64,000 bases of DNA from JAPLSN01 sp964482955 (GTDB lineage Bacteria; Spirochaetota; Spirochaetia; Treponematales; UBA12059): the NCBI GenBank assembly GCA_964482955.1, contig CAYZZW010000002.1, positions 62,001 to 126,000 of the forward strand, written 5' to 3'. Below, piece after piece: positions 41,316 through 49,317 of the stretch. The notes under the pieces were generated by a model. It had not been told where the DNA came from and did no database searches. It worked only from the letters and a program-made list of their open reading frames with translations. Every line of letters starts with the position of its first letter. Positions within the stretch are counted from its first letter, which is position 1. A program made the translations under genes and the position numbers.

Positions 41316-42800
41316 ATGAAGAAGCGACCGGTCGGAACCGTCGGGCCGTTCCTGCGCCTGTGGTTCCCCATGTGGATGATCTATTTCGTCACGACGACGG
41401 TGGCCTCCGTCGTCGTTCTCGTCGTTCTGATTTTCACCCAATTCGGCGATATGCCGAGCCGCCAGGGCAAGCTGCTGCTGGAGTTCGCGCGCGCGACCGT
41501 CGCGGAGCAAGCCGTCATCTTCGAGACGTCGGAACTCGGCGACCTCGGGCGGCGGGCCATGCTCCGTTCGCTCGAAAACCGCCTCGCGAACTACGCGAGG
41601 GAAAACCGTCTTTCGAAACGGATACCCGGCGAATGGCTCGGTGTCGCGCTCGCCCTGCCGGGAGCCGCGGGCACGATCGAGGAAGGACTGCCGGGCCGCG
41701 AAATGACGGCCGACGCGCGCGAACGGCTGGTCCGGATCGCCGAAGACACGCTCGACGGGGTCGAGCGCTCGGCCGTCATGGACGGCGGCATCTACGCCGC
41801 GGTTCCCGTGCGGCAGGCGGCCGCGTCCCCCGCGTCGCGGCCCGCGGCGGTGATCGCCTTCGCGCATATCGCGGAACGCTACGGGCTTCCGGATCTCGTC
41901 GGTTTTCTCGGAGCCGGCGTCCTCAACATTTCCCTCCTCTTGCTCCTGCCGGGCGGAGCCATCGCGGGCTTCGTGTTCGCGCTCGCCCTCAGGCGGCGCA
42001 TCGTGCCGCTCCGCGCATCCGCGGAAGGTTTCCTCGCGGGCGATTTCACGGTCAACAAGACCGGTCCGTCCCGCGACGAGCTCGGATTGCTCTCGTCGGC
42101 GCTCGCGCGGCTCGGCGAAGGGCTGCCGGGCTTGCTCGCGGGCAGCCAGGAGCGGGGCGTGTGGGAGGAGCGGAGCCGCATCGCGCGCGAGCTGCACGAC
42201 GGGCTCAAGCAGGAGCTCTTCGCGCTGTCGCTCAACGCGGGCGCGCTGGCGCGTCGCCCCGAGCTCGGCGACGGCAAGTGCGCGGCCATGGCCTCCGACC
42301 TCGAGCGAGGCATCGGACAGGCGCTTTCCCGCACGCAGGACATGCTGGAAGCCTTCTCGCCGGCCATCGTCACGCCGGAGAACCTCGGCGCCATGATCGC
42401 CGCGGAGCTCGGCCGCTGGAAGGACTCCGGCCGCGGCTTCGAGGAGACCCTCGACATCGACGCCCTGCCCGAAGACGACCGGACGGCGAACGCGTCGTTC
42501 TGGATCGCGCGGGAAGCGATCGGCAACGCCGCGAAGCATTCCGGCTGCTCGAAGCTCGCCGCGCGGCTCTTCCGCAAGGACGGCGCGTTCATGCTGTCGA
42601 TCGAGGACGACGGTCACGGCATCGCCCCGTCCAAGGCGAACGGACGGGCGCGATCCGGCGCGACGCGCGAACGGGCCGGCATGGGACTCGGGCTCATGCG
42701 GAGCCGCGCCCGGGAGGCGGGCGGACAGGTCGTCATGGAAACGCGCGAAGGCGGTACGACGGTGCTCGCCGTGTTTTCGGAGGAGGCGATCAAGCCATGA
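41316..42800 (+). CDS. NarX/DesK-type sensor histidine kinase
   Basis: A 494-aa membrane kinase. A membrane helix (about 15-45), a periplasmic sensor of about 150 residues, a second helix (about 195-225) and a HAMP-like linker are followed by HisKA_3 with the phosphoacceptor His in RIARELHDGLKQELFALSL. The HATPase domain has FWIAREAIGNAAKHSG (N-box), IEDDGHGI and GMGLGLMRSRA. ATG 41316 is supported by the internal promoter; a TTG at 41260 is an alternative. The stop overlaps the regulator gene (ATGA). Confidence 0.92.
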   Translation: MKKRPVGTVGPFLRLWFPMWMIYFVTTTVASVVVLVVLIFTQFGDMPSRQGKLLLEFARATVAEQAVIFETSELGDLGRRAMLRSLENRLANYARENRLSKRIPGEWLGVALALPGAAGTIEEGLPGREMTADARERLVRIAEDTLDGVERSAVMDGGIYAAVPVRQAAASPASRPAAVIAFAHIAERYGLPDLVGFLGAGVLNISLLLLLPGGAIAGFVFALALRRRIVPLRASAEGFLAGDFTVNKTGPSRDELGLLSSALARLGEGLPGLLAGSQERGVWEERSRIARELHDGLKQELFALSLNAGALARRPELGDGKCAAMASDLERGIGQALSRTQDMLEAFSPAIVTPENLGAMIAAELGRWKDSGRGFEETLDIDALPEDDRTANASFWIAREAIGNAAKHSGCSKLAARLFRKDGAFMLSIEDDGHGIAPSKANGRARSGATRERAGMGLGLMRSRAREAGGQVVMETREGGTTVLAVFSEEAIKP

Positions 42801-43435
42801 ATGCCGCGAAGAAAACCCGAATCGTCGTGGCCGACGACCATCCGCTCGTGCGCGACGGCATCCGGAACGCGCTGTCCTCGTTCCCCGATCTCGAGGTCGT
42901 GGCGGAAGCCGCGAACGGTACCGTCGCTCTCGAGCGCGCGCTCGAAGGGATCGCGGACGTGCTCCTTCTCGACCTGTCCATGCCGGGCGTTCCGGCGCTC
43001 GAGGTGATCGCGAAGCTGAAGGACCGGACGCCGCGCGTCGTCGTGCTCACGTCCAGCCAGAACCCCGACGAACTGTCCGCCGCGCTCGAGGCGGGCGCCG
43101 TCAGCGTGCTCATGAAGAACGTCGGAGGCGACACCCTCGCCGCGGCGCTCCGCATGGCTTCGCGCGGCGAGCATTACTGGGAGCCGTCGAGCTCCGGCCT
43201 CGTCATGGAGTCGTTCAAGAAGCGCGGCAAGCCCGCCGACGATCCGTTCCGCGGCCTGACCGCCCGCGAACGCGAAGTGCTCGAACTCGTTTCGCAGGGC
43301 AAGACGAACGGCGAGATCGCCGCGGAGCTCTTCCTGAGCGAGAAGACCGTGAAGGTGCACGTCGGGAATATCCTGGCGAAGGTGGGGCTGCCCGACCGCA
43401 CGAAGCTCGCGGTGCTGGCCTTGAGCCGCAAATGA
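42797..43435 (+). CDS. NarL/FixJ-type response regulator
   Basis: A 212-aa regulator. The receiver has the acidic pair in VVADDHPLVRDG, phosphoacceptor Asp in LLLDLSMPG and the conserved Lys in VLMKNVGG. The LuxR-type HTH has LTAREREVLELVSQGKTNGEIA and LSEKTVKVHVGNILAKVG. It is the cognate partner of the overlapping kinase gene. The nearest candidate targets are the coupled C45 peptidase and surface protein upstream. Confidence 0.95.
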   Translation: MNAAKKTRIVVADDHPLVRDGIRNALSSFPDLEVVAEAANGTVALERALEGIADVLLLDLSMPGVPALEVIAKLKDRTPRVVVLTSSQNPDELSAALEAGAVSVLMKNVGGDTLAAALRMASRGEHYWEPSSSGLVMESFKKRGKPADDPFRGLTAREREVLELVSQGKTNGEIAAELFLSEKTVKVHVGNILAKVGLPDRTKLAVLALSRK

Positions 43436-43463
43436 GCGGAGCCGGTTCGAAAAGCTCCGACCG

Positions 43464-44261
43464 TCAACCGACCATCGAAAATCCGAAATAGCGCTCGAGC
43501 AGCCCGAAAACCTCCGGATACTCGGACAGGAGCACGGCCGGCTTTTCGAAAAAGTACTCGCAGCACACCGCGAAGAATTCCCCGGGATCCTCCGCGGCGT
43601 ACTCGTCGATGCGGGGAACGGCGCGCCGTCCGCGGCCGTGGCTTTTCCGCGGGCGGGGCGCGGCCAGCTTGCGTTTGAGGTCGTCGTACGCGGCGCCGAA
43701 TACGCGGGCCCACTCGGCGTTCGACAGACCGCGCGGCAGGGGCGGGCGGCCGTCGATCGAGCCGTCCAGCTCGTCGAGCTTGTGCGCCGCTTCGTGGACG
43801 ACGACGTTGAAGCCGTCGCCCCAGCCCGACTCCTCGACGTCGCGCAGCGACAGCACCACCGGCCCGAGAGCCGACACTTCGCCGGCCAGGTCGTCCTCGT
43901 ATTCCTCCCACGCGTTGTCCGTGAGCGCCCGCGACTGCGTGACCCGGTAGTCCTCGCGCACGACGATGATCGTGTGCCACTTCCGGTAGACATCGAGCCC
44001 GAGCTCCAGCACGGGCAGGCACGCTTGCGCCGCGATGGAGACGAAATCGCGCGGATCGAGCTTGAGCTCGGGATCGGCCGAAAAATCCTTTTCGGCCAGA
44101 AACGCCGTCGTCAGGTAGCGGAGGCGGGCGCGTCTCGTCTCGTCGAGCGGGCGGAAGATCGGGTGCTCGGAGAGCGCCCACGCCCAGTCGTCGTCGGCGA
44201 TCGGATTGGCCTTCGCGGCGCGTTCGCGTTTCCGCTCGCGCAGTTCCGAGAAAATGCCCAT
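43464..44261 (-). CDS. mtfA: MtfA-family zinc peptidase
   Basis: A 265-aa cytoplasmic protein of the MtfA (YeeI) family. The metallopeptidase motif HEAAHKLDELDG is near residue 155, preceded by VVLSLRDVEESGWGDGFNVVV and followed by IDEYAAEDPGEFFAVCCEYFFEKP, whose Glu completes the site. In E. coli MtfA binds the Mlc repressor and controls glucose PTS genes; whether that applies here is unknown. The start lies one base after the stop of glutamine synthetase, so the two genes are co-transcribed. Confidence 0.92.
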   Translation of the reverse strand: MGIFSELRERKRERAAKANPIADDDWAWALSEHPIFRPLDETRRARLRYLTTAFLAEKDFSADPELKLDPRDFVSIAAQACLPVLELGLDVYRKWHTIIVVREDYRVTQSRALTDNAWEEYEDDLAGEVSALGPVVLSLRDVEESGWGDGFNVVVHEAAHKLDELDGSIDGRPPLPRGLSNAEWARVFGAAYDDLKRKLAAPRPRKSHGRGRRAVPRIDEYAAEDPGEFFAVCCEYFFEKPAVLLSEYPEVFGLLERYFGFSMVG

Positions 44262-44262
44262 G

Positions 44263-46374
44263 TCAGATCCGGAACATCAAGTCCGAGTAGCCGGGGAAGG
44301 GCCAGAGCCCGTTCGGGACGAAGCGTTCCAGCTCGTCGGCTTCCGCCCTGAGCGTCTTCATCGCCGGAAGCAGCGCGTCGCGGACGCGTTTCGCGGTTTC
44401 GAGCGGCGACGCCTCCGCCGAAGATCCCGGGTCGTTCGCGAGCCGGTCGAGCGTTTCGGTCGCCTCGAGGAACCGCTCCAGGATTCGCGCGACGGCGCCC
44501 GCGTGTCGCGCCGTCGCGGACGACTCCGCCCCGACGGCCTCGCACGCCCGCCGCGCCCGGACGAGGGCTTCCGCCGCCGCGGGGGCGATCTCGCGCCGCG
44601 CCATGTCGACCATGACGCGGGCTTCGATGACGACGCGCTTCGCGTAGCGTTCGAGCTCGGTGTGGTAGACGGCGTCGAGCTCCGCGGGGGCGAAGACGCC
44701 CTGGCGCCCGAGCATCGCCTGCGCCTCCGGCTCCACGAGGGCGGGCAACGCGTCCGGCGTGGTCGGCAGGTTGGCGAGCCCGCGCCGCGCGGCTTCGGCC
44801 ACCCACTCCGCCGAATAGCCGTTGCCGTCGAACGAGACGCGGCGGTGCTCCGCCCACGACGCCGCGACGATATCGAACGCGGCGCGCTCCGGATCGTCCG
44901 CTTTCTCGAGCGCGTCCGCGAAGCGCGACAGGACGTCCGCGACCGCGGCGTTCAGGACGGCGGTGGGCGTGGAGACGGACTCGCTCGACGGCGGCATGCG
45001 GAATTCGAACTTGTTGCCCGTGAACGCGAAGGGGCTCGTGCGGTTGCGGTCGGAGGCGTCGCGCGGGAAGCGCGCGATCGTGGACGCCCCCATCCGCAGG
45101 TCCGAGACCGCGCGCGGCCGGTCCTTTCCCCCCGCGGCCACCCGGTCGAACAAGCCGGCCAGCTGCCCGCCCAGGAAGACGGAGATGATGGCCGGCGGCG
45201 CCTCGTTCGATCCGAGCCGGAGGTCGTTGCCGGCGCTCGCGACCGACGCCCTGAGCTGCGGCGCCCAGCGGTCCACCGCCTCCACGACGGCCGCCATGAA
45301 GACGAGGAATTCGGCGTCGGACCCCGGATCGTCTCCCGGGTCGAAGAGGTTCCGGCCGTCCGCCGACAGCGACCAGTTGATGTGCTTCCCGGAGCCGTTC
45401 ACGCCCGCGAAGGGCTTTTCGTGGAGCAGCGCGACGAGCCCGTGGCGCTCCGCCACCTTGCGGAGTATCTCCATCACGAGCTGGTTCGCGTCCGCGGCCG
45501 TGTTGGCGCCGGAATAGACGGAGGCGATCTCGTACTGGTTCGGCGCCACTTCCTTGTGCTGCGTCTTGGCCGGCACGCCGAGCTTCCAGAGCTCGAGGTT
45601 AAGCTCGCGCATGAAGCCGGCCGCGCGGTCGGGGATCTGCCCGTAATAGTGGTCCTCGAGCTCTTGCCCCTTCGGGGCCGGAGCGCCGAACAGCGTGCGG
45701 CCGCACAACCTGAGGTCGAGTCGCCGGTCGTGGAGTTCGCGCTCGACGAGGAAGTACTCCTGCTCGGGGCCGGCGCAGGGAATGACGCGCTTGACGTCGG
45801 AACGGCCGAGCGCGCGCAGCACGCGGAGGGCCTGGCGCTCGATCGCCTCCATCGAGCGGAGCAGCGGCAGCTTCTTGTCCAGCGCCTCGCCGTGGTAGGA
45901 CACGAAGGCGGTGGGGATGTAGAGCGTGAGCCCGGCGCCGTCGTCCTTGAGGAAGGCGGGGCTCGTCACGTCCCACGCCGTGTAGCCGCGCGCCTCGAAC
46001 GTGGCCCGGAGCCCGCCGGACGGGAAGCTCGACGCGTCCGACTCGCCCTTGGTCAGCTCGCGCCCCGAGAACTCCATGAGCACGGTGCCGTCGCCCGTGG
46101 GGCTGATGAAGGAATCGTGCTTTTCCGCGGTGCGGCCCGTGAGGGGCTGGAACCAGTGCGTGAAGTGCGTCGCGCCGCGCTCGATCGCCCAGTCCTTCAT
46201 CGCGTTGGCCACGACTTCGGCGGTCTGCGGCGACAGCTCCGTGCGTCCCGACTGGACGACCTTGAGCTCCTGGTACACCGATTTCGGAAGACGCTCGCGC
46301 ATCACGCGGTCGTCGAAGCGATTGACGCCATACAGCCGCTCGAGCGGCTCGCCGTGTTCGATGGTCCTGCCCAT
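44263..46374 (-). CDS. glnN: Glutamine synthetase type III
   Basis: A 703-aa enzyme that joins ammonia and glutamate. The size and motifs are those of GS-III: THWFQPLTGRTAEKHDSF near residue 75, FLVERELHDRRLDLRLCGRTLFG, HKEVAPNQYEIASVY, AGVNGSGKHINWSL and GSNEAPPAIISVFLGGQL. GS-III is not adenylylated like GS-I. ATG 46374 sits behind GGGGGAATC and is inside a perfect 10-bp inverted repeat (46372-46398), so translation may be controlled by RNA structure. MtfA follows directly. Confidence 0.95.
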   Translation of the reverse strand: MGRTIEHGEPLERLYGVNRFDDRVMRERLPKSVYQELKVVQSGRTELSPQTAEVVANAMKDWAIERGATHFTHWFQPLTGRTAEKHDSFISPTGDGTVLMEFSGRELTKGESDASSFPSGGLRATFEARGYTAWDVTSPAFLKDDGAGLTLYIPTAFVSYHGEALDKKLPLLRSMEAIERQALRVLRALGRSDVKRVIPCAGPEQEYFLVERELHDRRLDLRLCGRTLFGAPAPKGQELEDHYYGQIPDRAAGFMRELNLELWKLGVPAKTQHKEVAPNQYEIASVYSGANTAADANQLVMEILRKVAERHGLVALLHEKPFAGVNGSGKHINWSLSADGRNLFDPGDDPGSDAEFLVFMAAVVEAVDRWAPQLRASVASAGNDLRLGSNEAPPAIISVFLGGQLAGLFDRVAAGGKDRPRAVSDLRMGASTIARFPRDASDRNRTSPFAFTGNKFEFRMPPSSESVSTPTAVLNAAVADVLSRFADALEKADDPERAAFDIVAASWAEHRRVSFDGNGYSAEWVAEAARRGLANLPTTPDALPALVEPEAQAMLGRQGVFAPAELDAVYHTELERYAKRVVIEARVMVDMARREIAPAAAEALVRARRACEAVGAESSATARHAGAVARILERFLEATETLDRLANDPGSSAEASPLETAKRVRDALLPAMKTLRAEADELERFVPNGLWPFPGYSDLMFRI

Positions 46375-46398
46375 GATTCCCCCGTGGCGGGAATCATG
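46372..46398 (-). promoter_or_regulatory. Hairpin covering the glutamine synthetase start codon
   Basis: Perfect 10-bp inverted repeat CATGATTCCC/GGGAATCATG with a 7-nt loop. The 3' arm contains the ribosome-binding G-run and the ATG. Confidence 0.6.
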
Positions 46399-46450
46399 CC
46401 CGCGTTTCGGACATTTTTCCAGTACCGCGCCCCGCGCGTTCGCCCGGAGC

Positions 46451-46530
46451 GGCGACGAGCTTCGCCCGTCGATTCCTTGGTCGGGAAGCGGGTTCTCGGG
46501 CGCCTCCGCCGCGCGCGCCCGCGCGGCGGA
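46451..46530. repeat. Short hairpin modules upstream of glutamine synthetase
   Basis: 46451-46473 is a near-copy (one base different) of the hairpin at 5646-5668. A second perfect 11-bp stem, TCCGCCGCGCG with CGCGCGGCGGA, lies at 46505-46530. No gene is seen between 46375 and 46612. Confidence 0.75.
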
Positions 46531-46612
46531 CCGGGCTGTCCGCTTCAAATCCTCGGTCGCGGCCGGCGCCGCTCCCTCCGGGTTTTACGCTTCCATCCCT
46601 GGCGCGGCCCGA

Positions 46613-47491
46613 TCAGGACTGTTTGCGCGTCGCCTTGTACTTTTTCACGAAGCCGACGGGGCGGTAGGTCATCTTCGCCTGGCGGAGTCCCTCGTCGCCG
46701 AGGTCCTGCTCGCGGTTGATCATCTTGATATGCGACGGGAGGCCCTGCGCGAAGGCCTGGTTCACGAACTGGTAGATGCCCTTGTAGCCCTCGAGCGCCT
46801 TTTCGAAGTGCACCGCGAACATGCGCCCTTTCGCGAGCGGCTCGCCGAGCGCGAAGCCGACGGCCTTGCCGTCGACGTAGTACACGCAGCCGCGCATGCC
46901 GAGCGTCTCGATGCGCTCGAGCCCCTCGACGGCCGACTCCGTGTCGCCCTCGATGCCCTTCGCCTCGCGCCACGCGCGCGCCACGCCGATGGCGTCGTCG
47001 ACGTTCTTCGGCGTGATGCAATGCTGCTCGTACGAGTAGGAGTTGATGAAGGCGTTCACGAGGTTGCGCTTCTTGTGGTACTCCTTGCCCGCGAGCTCCG
47101 CGAGGTCCTTGCGGCAGTACAGGTAGTCGAAGTTGTCGCGGTCCTCGGCCACCGTGTAGCCGAGGTTCTCGAGCTCGATACGCCGCTCGAGCGCCTGGCT
47201 CTCGGAGATGTTCATGTGCGTCCCGAAGCGCTCGTGCAGCTCCCCGAGAACCTTCCCGTCGGGGACGCGGCACGGCGTGTAGAAGAACGTCTTGCCGTCC
47301 TTTTCGCCGGAGACGACGAGTGTGGTGTTCGGGACGCGGGAGATCCGGTAGCCGTTGCAGGCGCGGAACAGGTAGAGCGCCGAAAAGGTGAACTCGGAGA
47401 TGCCGTCGGCCTGCATGTTCAGGACCGGGTACATCTCGTCGCGCATGTCGAGCGTTATGGGCGCGAACTCGGGGTAATCCGGGATTTTCAT
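46613..47491 (-). CDS. DUF2156 (LPG synthase C-terminal-like, GNAT-fold) protein
   Basis: A 292-aa cytoplasmic protein of the DUF2156 family, the soluble acyltransferase fold found at the C-terminus of MprF lysyl-phosphatidylglycerol synthases. Typical blocks are SEFTFSALYLFRACNGYRI, EDRDNFDYLYCRKDLAELAGKEYHKKRNLVNAF and FAVHFEKALEGYKGIYQFVNQAFAQGL. No membrane segments are present. The acyl donor and target are unknown. ATG 47491 is used; upstream in-frame starts lack a better ribosome-binding site. Confidence 0.85.
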   Translation of the reverse strand: MKIPDYPEFAPITLDMRDEMYPVLNMQADGISEFTFSALYLFRACNGYRISRVPNTTLVVSGEKDGKTFFYTPCRVPDGKVLGELHERFGTHMNISESQALERRIELENLGYTVAEDRDNFDYLYCRKDLAELAGKEYHKKRNLVNAFINSYSYEQHCITPKNVDDAIGVARAWREAKGIEGDTESAVEGLERIETLGMRGCVYYVDGKAVGFALGEPLAKGRMFAVHFEKALEGYKGIYQFVNQAFAQGLPSHIKMINREQDLGDEGLRQAKMTYRPVGFVKKYKATRKQS

Positions 47492-47536
47492 GGGACTATA
47501 GTCGCCATAAACCGGCCTTGAAGGCAAGCGCTAAAG

Positions 47537-47735
47537 AATTTACCACGAAGAGCACGAAGTTTGATCACGAAGGACACGAAGGAAGAGGATGTGATGGGAA
47601 TTGTAGGATTGCGTAAGCGCAATTCCCTCTGATCTGGTTTTATGGTCTCCGAGTACTTGATTCATTTTGTTTAAATTTATTTTTCTTTCTTCCTTCGTGT
47701 TCTTCGTGGCTGGACTTCGTGCCCTTCGTGGTATC
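47537..47735. repeat. CACGAAG repeat element, copy 4
   Basis: Left ACCACGAAGAGCACGAAG and ATCACGAAGGACACGAAGG units, an AT-rich centre with a GGGAATTG/CAATTCCC hairpin (about 47597-47630), then right units ending CCTTCGTGGTAT. Confidence 0.9.
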
Positions 47736-47747
47736 GCTTTCTTCGGA

Positions 47748-49226
47748 TCAGATCCTGACTTGCCCGATCGCCCACTCGAGCGCCTCGGCGACCATCGATT
47801 CGGGGGGCGGCTGGACGACGCCGGCTTGTTCGAGGGAACGGAAGAGCGCGCGGGACGAGGCGATGTCGGCCAACGCGCGTTCGCGGACGGCGCCGGGGGG
47901 CGGCGACAGGCGGGCGACGCCTTCGGTCATGGCCTGCCGCGCCACGTCCTCGGCCTCGACGGCGAAGACTTCGGTCTCTTCCATCGTCGGCATGATGCTG
48001 TCGGGGGTGATGCCGCGGCGCCTGGCGAAGTCGGCGAGCGAATGGGCGCAGCGGATGGCCATGCCGTCCGTGATGCCTTTCGCCCGCACGAGGAGCGCGC
48101 CCTTCAAGATGCCGGGGAAGCACACGGAGTTGTTCACCTGGTTCGGGAAGTCGCCGCGGCCGGTGGCGACGATGAAGGCGCCCTCCTCCTTGGCGGCGTG
48201 CGGCCAGATTTCCGGCGTCGGGTTGGCGCACGCGAAGACGACGGCGCGCTTGGCCATCGACCTGATCCACGGGCGCTTGATGACGTCCGGGCCGGGCGCG
48301 GACAGCGCGATGACCGCGTCCGCTCCCCTGATGGCGTCTTCCGGCTTGTCGAAGCGGTCCGGATTCGTCGCCAGGGCCAGTTCCCATTGGCGATACGAGC
48401 CGGGGTCGCGCTCGAGGTCGGCGCGCCCGGCGTGGATGCCGCCGGCCACGTCGAAGAGCGCGAGCCTGGCCGGGTCGGCGCCGTCCTTCATGAGGAGGCG
48501 CGCGATGGTCGAGTTGGCCGCCCCCGCGCCGAGGAGGACGACGCGGGCGTCCGACAGCTTCTTGCCGGCGAGCTCGAGGGCGTTGAGGAGGCCGGCGAGG
48601 GTGACGCACGCCGTGCCCTGCGCGTCGTCGTGCCACACGGGGATGTCGCAGGAGTCGCGGAGGTCGTCGAGGACGCGGAAGCAGTTGGGCTGGCTGATGT
48701 CCTCGAGATTCACCGCGCCGAATGAATGCTGGACCATCTTCACGAAGTCGACGACGCGGGCGGGATCGTTCGCGCCGTCTGATCCGCGCGAATCGATACA
48801 GAGCGGGACGGCGTCCACGCCGCCCAGGTACTTCATGAGGTACGCCTTGCCCTCCATGACGCCCATGCCGCCCGGGGGCGAGCAGTCGCCGTCACCGAGC
48901 ACGCGCGTGGAGTCGCTCACGACGGCCACCGTGTTGCCGCGCCCGGACAGCGCGAACGACTCGTCGGCGCCCGCGCGGTACGAGTTCCGTATGGTCGTGG
49001 ACACGGACGACACACCCGGCGTGTACCACGCGCCGAGCCACGAGGGGTGGGGCAGGGCGCAGCGGGGGGCGGTCTGGAGCTTGCCGCCGTAGAAGCGGTG
49101 CGCGAGGAGCGAGATCCGCTTGTAGAAGAGCGTCTGCGCCCGCGCGCGTTCGTCGTCCGAGAACGAGGACGGCAGCGCCGCGCGGATTTTCGCGGCGGAA
49201 ATGTCGAGTTTGTCGTTGAGGGACAC
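47748..49226 (-). CDS. NAD(P)-dependent malic enzyme
   Basis: A 492-aa enzyme that decarboxylates malate to pyruvate. The malic domain has WYTPGVSSVSTTI, VAVVSDSTRVLGDGDCSPPGGMGVMEGKAYLMKYLGGVDAVP and IPVWHDDAQGTACVTLAGLLNA (metal-binding Asp pair). The NAD domain has VLLGAGAANSTIARLL and VFACANPTPEIWP. The C-terminal helical region includes MPTMEETEVFAVEAEDVA. It starts with GTG at 49226 behind GGAGGAG. It is divergent from zwf; both can supply NADPH. Confidence 0.93.
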   Translation of the reverse strand: MSLNDKLDISAAKIRAALPSSFSDDERARAQTLFYKRISLLAHRFYGGKLQTAPRCALPHPSWLGAWYTPGVSSVSTTIRNSYRAGADESFALSGRGNTVAVVSDSTRVLGDGDCSPPGGMGVMEGKAYLMKYLGGVDAVPLCIDSRGSDGANDPARVVDFVKMVQHSFGAVNLEDISQPNCFRVLDDLRDSCDIPVWHDDAQGTACVTLAGLLNALELAGKKLSDARVVLLGAGAANSTIARLLMKDGADPARLALFDVAGGIHAGRADLERDPGSYRQWELALATNPDRFDKPEDAIRGADAVIALSAPGPDVIKRPWIRSMAKRAVVFACANPTPEIWPHAAKEEGAFIVATGRGDFPNQVNNSVCFPGILKGALLVRAKGITDGMAIRCAHSLADFARRRGITPDSIMPTMEETEVFAVEAEDVARQAMTEGVARLSPPPGAVRERALADIASSRALFRSLEQAGVVQPPPESMVAEALEWAIGQVRI

Positions 49227-49243
49227 GGGCTCCTCCGTATACT
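49216..49243 (+). promoter_or_regulatory. Promoter of zwf-pgl
   Basis: TTGAGG (49216-49221), 16 bp and TATACT (49238-49243). The -35 lies inside the first codons of the divergent malic enzyme gene. The leader is about 68 nt. Confidence 0.5.
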
Positions 49244-49317
49244 ATCAAGGCAATGGACCGGCCGAGTGTGCCCGAAAACGGGCTCCGTTTCAACGACCGC
49301 GCCCGGGCGGGAGCGCG

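Noticed and set aside
40392..42800. 802-residue version of the sensor kinase
   Set aside because: The extra N-terminus overlaps the upstream surface-protein gene. ATG 41316 has its own promoter and begins just before the first membrane helix.
43437..43459. Bidirectional terminator between the response regulator and mtfA
   Set aside because: Only a 6-bp stem (CGGAGC/GCTCCG) with an 11-nt loop and no T-run on either strand.
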